Source: Oscillospiraceae bacterium
Lineage (GTDB): Bacteria; Bacillota; Clostridia; Oscillospirales; Acutalibacteraceae
DNA length: 19,876 bases
NCBI GenBank assembly: GCA_031262125.1
Contig: JAISII010000012.1
Span: 1 to 19,876, forward strand
Direction of reading: 5' to 3'
The notes beneath the pieces were generated by a model, which worked only from the letters and a program-made list of their open reading frames with translations, did no database searches and had not been told where the DNA came from. The position numbers and the translations under genes are program-made. Positions 7,007 through 14,021 of this stretch are shown in pieces (position 1 is the first letter of the stretch; each line of letters starts with the position of its first letter).

Positions 7007-8311
7007 TTATTGCTTTGTAATTATCGAAAGCGAGGTATTGTTAACATCTAAAATTTCTTTAAGCCGATTATTTGCTTCTTCAAAAGTAACGGCGGCAATT
7101 TCGTCAACATATCCGAAAAATTCTCGGCTTGTAAAGTGAGAATCAACAAGCATATTGCCGATAGTGTCAACCGAGTTAAGCGCCGATATCGCATCGCCGT
7201 AAAGTGCTTTTTTCGAGATTTCAAAATCGGCTTTGCTAATTCCTGTTTGCTTAACCTTGGCAATGTACTCTTTTATTTTTTTTGCCGCCCCTTTCGGGTT
7301 GCGGGACTCTCCGCCGAAAATTACCGACAAAAACCCCGGTCCTTCAAAAAGCTCGTAAGAAAAGCTTTGGTTAATAAGCCCCTCGTCCATAAGCTCGCGG
7401 TATAAATCGGCGGTAGAGGAAGCAATAGCAGCCAGCAAAACTTCGGTTTGGGCAAGCAGCTTGTTAGAGATTTGCTCTGCTCCCGCTTTCTCTTTAAAAC
7501 CTAAGTTAAACAGCTCCATAGTAACGGGAAAGGCTTGCTCAACATAAGTTGTTTTAACTTCGTATGGTTCGTCCTCAAAATAGCTTTGCACCTTTGCTTT
7601 TGGGGCAGCTTTCAGCATATCATCGGCAATATTCAGCACCTCTTCGGGCGTTGTGCCGCCGCACACGCACAGCACCATATTGTGCAAATTATAAAATGTG
7701 TTATAGCAGTCATAAAGCCCTTGTGCGGTGATTTTGCTTATAGATTCCACCGTGCCGGCAATGTCTATTTTAACAGGGTGATTGTGATACATAGCCTCGA
7801 GCATATTAAACATAACACGCCATTCGGGCGAATCGTCGTACATTTTTATTTCTTGACCAATAATGCCTTGCTATTTTTGAACGGTTTTTTCGGTAAAATA
7901 GGGTGCTTGCACAAAATCAAGCAGGATTTGCAGGTTTTCTTTTAATTTTTCGGAGGTTGAAAACAGATAGCAGGTTTTGTCAAAGCTGGTGTAGGCGTTT
8001 GCATTTGCACCGGTTTTTGCAAAACGCTCAAAGGCATCCTGCTCTTCGCTTTCAAAAAGCTTATGCTCTAAAAAATGGGCAATGCCGTCGGGCACACGCT
8101 CAACCTCGCTTAGCACGGCACTTGCATTGTCGTCTTTTGCAATCGAGAATGCATTGTTAATGCTGCCGAATTTCGTGCCGAAAATCCCGTAAGACGAGGT
8201 GTAGCCCGCCTTTGGGTAAACATATATTGCAAGCCCGCTTTTGTGGTCGATTTTATAATATTCTTCGTCCACCCGTCGGGAAGTTATTTTTTGAATTTTA
8301 GTTTCAGCCAT
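7007..8311 (-). pseudogene. yfmH: M16 peptidase YfmH-like gene interrupted by one in-frame TAG
   Basis: The insulinase (M16) family member paired with YfmF; the B. subtilis relatives (ymfF/ymfH) are annotated as associated with EF-P 5-aminopentanol modification. The ATG at 8309-8311 follows AGGAGG. The first part has 146 residues with the inverted zinc motif HFLEH (79-83), then TAG at 7871-7873. The same frame continues without a shift as QGIIGQEIKMYDDSP and runs to 7007, about 434 codons in all, the normal full length. Relatives usually read EQGIIGQEI here, so TAG replaces a probable Glu codon (GAG to TAG is one change). The expected distal zinc ligand, E154, lies just after the stop, so the short product should be inactive. 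A start at the ATG at 7843 would give a 278-residue piece but lacks a good ribosome site. Possibilities: nonsense mutation, sequencing error or readthrough. Confidence 0.85.
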
Positions 8312-8339
8312 TTAGACCTCCTAATTTTTATCTATATAG

Positions 8340-8490
8340 CCTCCCTCTTAGAGGGAGGTGGCAAGGCGTAGCCTTGACGGAAGGAGAAAAAAGAGACTTT
8401 TGCCTCTCGCTTTCTCCCCCTATCGGCTTCGCCGATTTTCCCCCTCCCGGAGGGGGACTTTTTTGCTAACGCCCCGACGGAAGGAGAAAA
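8340..8490 (+). repeat. Composite hairpin repeats (types B and C) between yfmF and yfmH
   Basis: Noncoding space inside the minus-strand gene run. 8340-8390 is a type B unit: palindrome CCTCCCTC-TTA-GAGGGAGG, GTGG, hairpin CAAGGC-GTA-GCCTTG, ACGGAAGGAGAAAA. 8411-8466 is a type C unit: CTCCCCCT, hairpin ATCGGC-TTC-GCCGAT, a C-rich box, a CCCCCTCC/GGAGGGGG palindrome and ACTTTTTT, laid out like type A. 8476-8490 repeats the end box GACGGAAGGAGAAAA. The whole stretch would form strong RNA structure in a yfmF-yfmH transcript. Confidence 0.75.
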
Positions 8491-8496
8491 GCTTTC

Positions 8497-9759
8497 TCAA
8501 CTCAAACAATAAACCGTATCTAAAACAAGCTTTTGGCTTGCTTCAACAATTTCGTCAAGCGTAACCTCATTTATTCTTTCAATAAACTGCTCTATTGTTA
8601 AAATTTTGCGGTCGAGGTATTGCGAGGTAAGCCAAGCTTCGCAGCCCGAAGCTGTGTCGTAATAAGACCGTGCAGAATTGCACAAATTCAGCTTTGCCGC
8701 TTCAATTTCAAAATCGGAAATTTTGCCGTTTTTCATATCATCAAGCTCGCTTAAAATGGCTGCTTTGGCTTTTTCTATATTTTCTTTTTCAACCCCGCTG
8801 TCAATAAACATCAGACCTTTTTGCCGGTCGCTTCGGGCAGAGCAATAGTAGCAAAGGCTTAGTTTTTCCCGCACGTTAACAAACAGCTTGGAGCTTGCAT
8901 TGCCGCCCAAAACAAAGATTGCAAGGCGGGTTGCAAAGGTGTCGCCTAAACTTTCGGCACTGCCTGTTCTAAAGCCCATAATAAGCTTTGCTTGGGCAAC
9001 ATCGGCGGGTTCGTTTACGTTTTTTATATCGGCAACTGTTGTAACAACCTTTGTTTGCAGCTGTGCAGGCGTGCGGATTATTTTAGAAAAATTCTCTTTA
9101 ATAACTGCCTGTGCCGTTGCAGGTGAGGTTTTGCCAACAAACGAAAAATTAAACACCGCAGTTTGCAGCATACGCTGCCACGCCACATATAAGCTTTTGG
9201 GCGTAACCGCTTCTACTGCTGCTCTGTCGCCGTAACGCATAACGCCGTAGTCTTCGCCCTCGCACATAATCTCGGTTGTGCGTTTAAGTGCGTACGACCG
9301 CTTTTCGTTAAACTCCGAATCAATTTGCTCCAGCAGCAAACGCCGCTCCTGCTCAACATCTTCGGCAAAAAACTCGCCGTTTTCAACCCTCGGCTCAAAA
9401 ATAACCTTGCACAAAAGCCCGCAAAGCTCGCCGATAATATCCTCGCCGGTTATTGCATATTTATTAGAAATACCGTTCGCCATAATTACAATGGCTTGGT
9501 TTTCGCCCATTTTTAACACCGAGCTGTCTAACCCCGAGCCATACAGTTTGGCAAGTTTTTTAGAAAGCAGGGTAAAGGTAGGGTGCTCTTTGCAGCAACG
9601 CACAAGCAACCGTGCAAGTATTGCATACTCGGCAGCGGTAGATTTTTTCAGCGGCAGCAAAATCGTTGCGGTAAGGCGTTCGGTAGTAAACCGCTGTTCT
9701 TTTGCTAAATAAAAATCGACCTTATCGGCAATTATGGTTTTTTCAAATCCGTTTATCAT
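8497..9759 (-). CDS. yfmF: M16-family peptidase-like protein YfmF (inactive partner of YfmH)
   Basis: A 420-residue M16-fold protein. It has no HXXEH zinc motif, as expected for the non-catalytic member of an M16 pair that forms a clam-shell with the active partner. Typical M16 segments are visible: an N-terminal half with KLAKLYGSGL (about 68-77), a central EQERRLLLEQI...YALKRTTEIMCEGEDYGVMRYGD block, and a second domain with AKLIMGFRTGS and KLFVNVREKLSLCYYCSARSD. The last block matches the substrate-side arginine region of M16 C-terminal domains. The ATG at 9757-9759 follows AGGAAAG. It is first in the run yfmF-yfmH-lgt. The family-level call is firm; the cellular role (EF-P modification or peptide processing) is by association only. 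Confidence 0.85.
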   Translation of the reverse strand: MINGFEKTIIADKVDFYLAKEQRFTTERLTATILLPLKKSTAAEYAILARLLVRCCKEHPTFTLLSKKLAKLYGSGLDSSVLKMGENQAIVIMANGISNKYAITGEDIIGELCGLLCKVIFEPRVENGEFFAEDVEQERRLLLEQIDSEFNEKRSYALKRTTEIMCEGEDYGVMRYGDRAAVEAVTPKSLYVAWQRMLQTAVFNFSFVGKTSPATAQAVIKENFSKIIRTPAQLQTKVVTTVADIKNVNEPADVAQAKLIMGFRTGSAESLGDTFATRLAIFVLGGNASSKLFVNVREKLSLCYYCSARSDRQKGLMFIDSGVEKENIEKAKAAILSELDDMKNGKISDFEIEAAKLNLCNSARSYYDTASGCEAWLTSQYLDRKILTIEQFIERINEVTLDEIVEASQKLVLDTVYCLS

Positions 9760-9804
9760 AAACTTTCCTATCTTAAAAATCAGTTTTTAAAATTACACTT
9801 ATTT

Positions 9805-9833
9805 ATTATATCACCGATTAACACTTTTTTAAA
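9805..9833 (-). promoter_or_regulatory. Possible extended -10 promoter for yfmF
   Basis: On the minus strand, TGATATAAT (TATAAT at 9805-9810) gives an extended -10. The hexamer at the right -35 distance (TTTAAA) is poor. Confidence 0.4.
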
Positions 9834-9883
9834 TAGTTTTTTAAATTTTTTATTATAAATTCGGTTTTTGTTTTGCAAAACTC

Positions 9884-9912
9884 TTGATTCTGCCACAAAA
9901 TAATGGTATAAT
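9884..9912 (+). promoter_or_regulatory. Strong predicted sigma-A promoter for the 9983 membrane protein gene
   Basis: TTGATT (9884-9889), 17-bp spacer, TATAAT (9907-9912) preceded by TGG (extended -10). The leader contains the hairpin GGCAGA/TCTGCC (9950-9966), which ends directly before the AGGAGG ribosome site. Confidence 0.8.
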
Positions 9913-9982
9913 TTAACTATGTTGTAGGCTTTTTAAAACTTTTTAAAACGGCAGAGTTTTTCTGCCAACAGGAGGTAAACAA

Positions 9983-10531
9983 ATGTTATCAACAATTAAT
10001 GATGTTTTGGCAACACTTTCAACTGTTCAGTTTGCGTTGTTCTTCCCGTTTTTAATTTGTGTAATAGTTTATTGTGTAAAATTTAAAGAAAAGCTTAACC
10101 TTCAAAAACCGCTCAGCCTAAACGTAATTCTGGTGGCGTTATCAGCGGCACTGCTGCTGTGCCTTAACATTATTATTTTTGCCGAATCAACAGGCAACTT
10201 TGCCGAGATTATTACCGAGAAAGGGGCAGAATCCTATTGGCAATTGGCTACATATGCGGCTATTTATTATATTTGCACGGCACTTGTTTACTTAATCTGC
10301 GGCGGCATAATGCTGGCAAGAATTAAAAAAGGTACTACAACCGTCGGCAAGCCCGCACAGGTGGCGTTATTGGTTTTGTTGGGCTTTTGCGTTTTGGTGA
10401 TGTTTGCTCTGTTCGTGATTTTTGATGTTTATTTGTTCTGGACACCTGCAATGCTTGTGTTTTTAACTTTGTTGGCACTGGGCATGTTTTGCGTTCGGTT
10501 GGGTTTTGTGCGTGAGGGCAAAAAAGACTAA
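9983..10531 (+). CDS. Five-TM membrane protein of unknown function
   Basis: I do not recognise a family. The 182-residue protein is almost wholly hydrophobic, with about five membrane spans (roughly 15-33, 47-67, 88-110, 125-148 and 150-171). Short basic loops (KFKEKLNLQK after span 1, RIKKGTTTVGK after span 3, VREGKKD at the end) suggest these sides face the cytoplasm. A polar stretch at about 68-87 (AESTGNFAEIITEKGAESYW) would lie outside. No catalytic or transporter motif is visible. Expression signals are strong: an extended -10 promoter and an ideal AGGAGG six to seven bases before the ATG. It stands alone between yfmF (divergent) and tRNA-Ser. Confidence 0.85.
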   Translation: MLSTINDVLATLSTVQFALFFPFLICVIVYCVKFKEKLNLQKPLSLNVILVALSAALLLCLNIIIFAESTGNFAEIITEKGAESYWQLATYAAIYYICTALVYLICGGIMLARIKKGTTTVGKPAQVALLVLLGFCVLVMFALFVIFDVYLFWTPAMLVFLTLLALGMFCVRLGFVREGKKD

Positions 10532-10563
10532 GCTTACCAATTTTTGATTTATAAAATTTTAAA

Positions 10564-10592
10564 TGCCCCGTTTGTTTTTCAACAGCGGGGCA
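10564..10592. terminator. Weak hairpin after the 9983 gene
   Basis: Stem TGCCCCG/CGGGGCA with a 15-nt loop. There is no U-run on the plus strand; on the minus strand it is followed by T-rich sequence. It may mark the end of the membrane protein transcript. Confidence 0.4.
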
Positions 10593-10692
10593 AGTTAAAT
10601 GGCAAATTGCAAAGTGCAAATGGCAAATGCCAATAAAATCACAACTTATAATTTACCGAACAGAATTAACAGAATTAATGCTAAGATTTTTA
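10593..10692. other. Gene-free A/T-rich stretch upstream of the tRNA-Ser promoter
   Basis: Holds short imperfect repeats of TGGCAAAT/TGCAAAT type (about 10598-10632) and a perfect tandem 9-bp repeat AACAGAATT twice (10659-10676), seventeen bases before the tRNA promoter's -35 box. No ORF is supported. Confidence 0.5.
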
Positions 10693-10721
10693 TTGACTTT
10701 TTTAAAAAAAGCAGTTATAAT
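10693..10721 (+). promoter_or_regulatory. Predicted strong promoter of the tRNA-Ser transcription unit
   Basis: TTGACT (10693-10698), 17-bp spacer, TATAAT (10716-10721). Transcription should begin near 10728, giving a leader of about 150 nt before the tRNA. Confidence 0.8.
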
Positions 10722-10754
10722 TGTTTACGGTTTGAAAATAAAACGGTTTTGTGT

Positions 10755-10879
10755 TGAGGATTACTCAAGCCTCTCAAAAAATAAATTTTATTTATTTTAA
10801 AACAAAACCCCTACCGGAGGATTACTCAAGCCTTTCAAAAAATAAATTTTATTTATTTTAAAATTAAATAAAAATATAC
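10755..10879 (+). repeat. Two tandem copies of the tRNA-Ser 5' end fused to an A/T palindrome
   Basis: Two units, starting at 10755 and 10816 (61 bp apart), each begin with (G)GAGGATTACTCAAG, identical to bases 1-15 of the tRNA at 10880 (the first copy has T for G1). Both continue CCTYTC and then a perfect 9-bp A/T inverted repeat with a TTT loop (10778-10798 and 10839-10859). Over 47 bp the two units differ at one base. The true tRNA gene is the third start, 64 bp further on, but lacks the A/T palindrome. Confidence 0.9.
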
Positions 10880-10971
10880 GGAGGATTACTCAAGTGGTCG
10901 AAGAGGCTCCCCTGCTAAGGGAGTAGGTCGGGATAACCGGCGCGAGAGTTCGAATCTCTTGTCCTCCGCCA
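10880..10971 (+). tRNA. tRNA-Ser (anticodon GCU)
   Basis: Acceptor GGAGGAT (10880-10886) pairs with GTCCTCC (10961-10967); discriminator G; CCA encoded (10969-10971). The anticodon stem-loop CCCCTGCTAAGGGAG shows GCT. There is a long serine-type variable arm, and the T arm is AGAG-TTCGAAT-CTCT. It reads AGC/AGU codons. About 92 nt including CCA. Confidence 0.96.
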
Positions 10972-10998
10972 TGCGGACGGCGAAAGCCGTCCGCATTT
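10971..10998 (+). terminator. Terminator hairpin of tRNA-Ser
   Basis: A perfect 11-bp stem ATGCGGACGGC with its complement around a GAAA tetraloop (10982-10985), then TT. It shares its first base with the CCA end. Confidence 0.7.
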
Positions 10999-11335
10999 AA
11001 GTTTGCCCTGTCGGGCAAATGAAGTGTCATTTGGACATGAAGTAGCCTACGGCAGTGAAATGTGCTGCAGGAGGTAAGGGCAAACTTAACTTCACGTTTT
11101 GCGTAGAAAAACACTTCACTCATTTACGAAAGCAAATTTACTTCATTTCTCGACGTAGTCGAGATGATTAATTTATTCATCTGACAAAAAAGATGCTTTT
11201 TAGTGAATAATAAACAGTGAAATCGCACGTTGTGCTAATGAACAATGAATAATGAACAATACAAATATGCGGCACAGAATTTGCGGCTGCAATTTATATT
11301 GTTCATTATTCATTGTTCACTGTTGACTAATCCTC
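10997..11335. repeat. Noncoding repeat-rich stretch between tRNA-Ser and the mobile element
   Basis: No supported ORF. Left part: a perfect 12-bp inverted repeat TTAAGTTTGCCC (10997-11008) and its complement (11078-11089), enclosing and followed by several GAAGT/ACTTC words, up to a hairpin TCTCGAC-GTA-GTCGAGA (11148-11164). Right part: a perfect 23-bp inverted repeat (11239-11261 with 11297-11319) built from TGAACAATGAATAATGAACA-type words, with a 35-nt loop. It ends at the element's left terminal repeat. Confidence 0.75.
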
Positions 11336-11407
11336 AATAAGGAAGTATGTAGGCGGCGAGGGGAAACCCTTGCCGCTTGCGGCGTTTGTGCCGCAGATGA
11401 CAGCTTT

Positions 11408-13084
11408 CTACGCCGTCTTTTGTTCTTTGGGCTTTTGGTTGCATCTGCACTCGGCGATGGTTTCAACCCATGCGTCCTCTTGTGAAACATCCAATACGCC
11501 AACGCAGTTGTAGTAAATCTCTACCTTCTGCTTGCGCTTGCCGCTTGAGTAATCCGGCACGTGAATCACGATTTTCTGAATAAACTCATTGAGAATCGTG
11601 GGCGTCAGGTCGTCAATCTCGGTGTAGCTGCGGACGAGTTCCAAGAATCGCTCGGTGTTGGCGGCAGTCTGCTTTTCCTCAGCAAGCTCTACCTCCAGTT
11701 TCGCTGTATCGGCTTTCAAGGCGGATTGCTCTGTCTCATAGGCTTCGGATAGTTTTCCGAATCGCTCATCGCTGAGCCGTGCGGCAACGAAATCCTCATA
11801 AATCCGTTGAAACAACACATCGAGTTCGGCTATACGCTTTTTGTTGCGTTCGCACCGCCGTTTCTTCTCCGCAATGGACTTGGCTTGCTCCTGCGTGGAC
11901 TTTTGGTTGACCGCTTGAACGAAATACTTTTCGTACTTCTTCACATACCGCAGCGTACCCTTCAAGTGTTCCAGCACCAGATTGTACAACACAACATCGC
12001 GGATATAGTGAGCGGTGCATTCGCCGCGCCCGCCGCGATACCTACTGCAAACGAAGAAATCGTTGTTTGCATCCTCCGTCTTTTTGCTGAAATACAGCTT
12101 GCTGTGGCAGTCGGTGCATTCGAGCAGTCCCGAAAACAAACTGGTCTTTCCGCTTTTGGGCGAACGCCGCTTGTTCTGACGGATTTCCTGTACGCGCTCC
12201 CACACGGATTTAGCAATAATCGGTTCGTGGTGATTCTCGAAAACCTTCCACTCGGACGGGTCAAGCCGCAGCTGCTTCTTAATCTTGAACGACTTGCGCC
12301 TTGTGCGGAAGTTGACCACACACCCCAGATACTCCTGCCGCTCTAACATGGCGGCAACGGTAGAAGGTTCCCACTGAAACGGCACTCTCGGCGGTCTTTT
12401 CGGCGTTTTCACGCCTATGCTACGCAGATACTCCACAGGGGTCTGCACCTTTTCGGATTCCAGTAGCCGTGCAATCTGCGAAGGGCCTTTACCGTCCATA
12501 CAGAGAGCGAACACCCGACGCACCACCTTAGCGGCGGTTTCGTCCAAAAGCCATTTGCGCTTGTCCTGCGGGTCTTTGAGATACCCGAATGGCGGCACAC
12601 CCGAAAGCGGAATCTCCGCGTTACCCTGCGCTTGCTTGACGCTGCGCACCTTTTGACTGGTGTTTTTCGCGTGCCATTCGTTGAACAAATCCGCCATCGG
12701 GACTAAATCGCTGAGTCCTTGCTCGCTGTCGATGTTGTCCATTATAGCGATATACCGAACGCCATATCGCTCGAAATCCTCCTCCAAAAGAGTACCGATA
12801 ACGAGCCTGTTGCGCCCGAGCCGTGAGTGGTCTTTGACGATAATGGTCTTGATTGTGCCGTTTTTCACGCTCTCCATCATTGCCAAAAAGCCGGGTCTGT
12901 CAAACACCACGCCGGAAAAACCATCGTCTACGAAAAACTGCGTCTGCGTAAATCCGTTATCCTTTGCGTACTTTGCGAGTATCGCCTTTTGGTTGGCGAT
13001 GCTGTTTGATTCGCCCTCCCTTGCATCCTCCTGTGAGAGTCTGCAATACAAGGCGGTAATTGGTTCTGGCTGCTTAATGCTCAT
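11408..13084 (-). CDS. Large serine recombinase (TnpX-like site-specific integrase/resolvase)
   Basis: Excises and integrates the element through a serine-linked DNA intermediate. The protein has 558 residues, shorter than TnpX (about 700). N-terminal resolvase domain: ALYCRLSQED with the nucleophile S17, GFSGVVFDRPGF (57-68) and KDHSRLGRNR with the conserved active-site arginines. The recombinase domain begins near PPFGYLKDP. A zinc ribbon follows, with cysteines in CTDC and VCSRYRGGRGEC. A long coiled-coil segment (roughly 395-490) and a C-terminal DUF4368-like tail (LNEFIQKIVIHVPDYSSGKRKQKVEIYYN) complete it. The ATG at 13082-13084 follows GGAGGAAATT. It is intact, so the element may still be able to move. 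Confidence 0.95.
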   Translation of the reverse strand: MSIKQPEPITALYCRLSQEDAREGESNSIANQKAILAKYAKDNGFTQTQFFVDDGFSGVVFDRPGFLAMMESVKNGTIKTIIVKDHSRLGRNRLVIGTLLEEDFERYGVRYIAIMDNIDSEQGLSDLVPMADLFNEWHAKNTSQKVRSVKQAQGNAEIPLSGVPPFGYLKDPQDKRKWLLDETAAKVVRRVFALCMDGKGPSQIARLLESEKVQTPVEYLRSIGVKTPKRPPRVPFQWEPSTVAAMLERQEYLGCVVNFRTRRKSFKIKKQLRLDPSEWKVFENHHEPIIAKSVWERVQEIRQNKRRSPKSGKTSLFSGLLECTDCHSKLYFSKKTEDANNDFFVCSRYRGGRGECTAHYIRDVVLYNLVLEHLKGTLRYVKKYEKYFVQAVNQKSTQEQAKSIAEKKRRCERNKKRIAELDVLFQRIYEDFVAARLSDERFGKLSEAYETEQSALKADTAKLEVELAEEKQTAANTERFLELVRSYTEIDDLTPTILNEFIQKIVIHVPDYSSGKRKQKVEIYYNCVGVLDVSQEDAWVETIAECRCNQKPKEQKTA

Positions 13085-13131
13085 AATTTCCTCCGTTTCC
13101 GCAGCCGGAACACGGGTTCTGTAGCAAACAT

Positions 13132-13160
13132 ATTATACCGCGTTTCGGCTGTTTCGGCTG
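13132..13160 (-). promoter_or_regulatory. Predicted recombinase promoter overlapped by a tandem 9-bp repeat
   Basis: -10 TATAAT on the minus strand (13132-13137). The -35 position (13155-13160) falls in two head-to-tail copies of CAGCCGAAA (minus-strand reading; 13143-13160), and itself reads CAGCCG, a poor -35. This suggests either an activator/repressor site or a weak promoter. Confidence 0.5.
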
Positions 13161-13193
13161 ATTTTTCAATGCATATTTTGTGAACAATTCTCC

Positions 13194-13448
13194 TCACGAC
13201 TGTGTCACCTCGCTTGTTATCATGCGTTTTAGCTTTTTGATAAAATCGTCTGTGGAATCGCCGTTGAAATGGGACACCACCTCGTATTCCGTGCCGTAAA
13301 TCGTCCAGCGGAAGTCAATATTACGCGGAACGCGAAGTTCACGGAACATATCTCGCAATTCCTCTTCCGGCAGATTTATCAGCCATTCGAATGTTTCGTC
13401 GCCTAACGCTTCGTGCCATTTTGTTTCATTAAAAGTTATTCCTGTCAT
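13194..13448 (-). CDS. Small TnpW-like transposon protein
   Basis: 84 residues. The second half (TIYGTEYEVVSHFNGDSTDDFIKKLKRMI) resembles the core of TnpW-type proteins encoded beside relaxase genes in Tn4451-family elements: a Y-V-x-x-H-F strand followed by a helix ending in K(L)KRMI. The function of TnpW is not established. Its ATG overlaps the stop of the upstream mob frame in ATGA (13445-13448), so the two were translationally coupled, and a GAGGGA ribosome site lies just before it. The first 40 residues (an acidic helix with WLINLPEEELRDMF) are unlike the short TnpW proteins I know, so the name is tentative. Confidence 0.6.
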   Translation of the reverse strand: MTGITFNETKWHEALGDETFEWLINLPEEELRDMFRELRVPRNIDFRWTIYGTEYEVVSHFNGDSTDDFIKKLKRMITSEVTQS

Positions 13449-13982
13449 CTTTCATTCCCTCTTTCTTTTTGTGATTTGGCTTTTTCCGCCGCTTCAAGCT
13501 CCTTGATATAGCCGTCATACTGCTTGACGGAAGCGGTAAACCGTGCCGCTTCGGGCATCAGCTTCTCAAACGCCGCAAGCGCGGCTTCTTTCTTTTTAGG
13601 AGCATTAAATGGGTTGATACCCTCCAACACGCCCGAAATCTCAGCAAACTGCTTGTCGAGCCGTTCCGCTTGCTTAAAGAGCCAGACTGGAATATGCTTG
13701 CGTTTTGTTTCAAGGGATGACAGCCCCCGTTGCATCTCCGGCCATCGTGCCGACATAGCGGTGTGGTAATCGGTCTGCCATTTGGAAAGCTGCGCTCGGT
13801 TGCCGAGGATTGTTTTGGCGGAAAGACTTTTGCCGTTTTTGCCGTCTGTTATGGGGCAAAAAAACAAGATGCATATGGGGCGTCCTTTCGTCCATAAGCT
13901 CCAGTAAATCCCGCATGTTGCGGGCAAAGCGGCTCTGCAAAATGCAAAGTCGCTGAATTGCCGCTATGTAATTTGTGCGCAA
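13445..13982 (-). pseudogene. Remnant of a MobV-type relaxase / plasmid recombination gene (TnpZ-like)
   Basis: Two overlapping frames together give a MobV relaxase fragment. The upstream frame carries the metal/active-site block DERTPHMHLVF (the MobV HxDxxTPHxH motif region). The downstream frame continues PITDGKNGKSLSAKTILGNRAQLSKWQTDYH and then 100 more residues, with a coiled-coil-like end. They join cleanly if one T is removed from a run of seven T (plus-strand A run 13858-13864), giving MHLVFCPITDGK. The N-terminal start of the relaxase domain is also missing: tnpV and its terminator lie directly upstream. MobV proteins nick oriT for mobilization; this one is truncated and should be inactive. 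Its stop overlaps the tnpW-like start by four bases. Confidence 0.82.
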
Positions 13983-14011
13983 GAAAGAGCGGGAAGCTTG
14001 TTGCCTCCCGC
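13983..14011 (-). terminator. Possible terminator after tnpV
   Basis: Minus-strand stem GCGGGA/TCCCGC (13989-14011) with an 11-nt loop, followed by TCTTTCTT. Confidence 0.5.
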
Positions 14012-14021
14012 CCTTCGGCGT

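Noticed and set aside
7871..7873. TAG reassigned to an amino acid in this genome
   Set aside because: TAG ends at least three other genes here (PAP2 at 2687, HAD at 4613, RHH at 2832), where reading through would add nothing conserved. Genome-wide reassignment is unlikely; a local mutation or readthrough is simpler.
10755..10894. CRISPR-like array or three full tRNA genes
   Set aside because: Only the third copy continues into a tRNA. The gaps between copies are shared A/T palindrome, not unique spacers, and no cas gene is present.
11807..12346. Plus-strand 179-residue frame opposite the serine recombinase
   Set aside because: It is antisense to conserved recombinase domains, with no recognisable features of its own.
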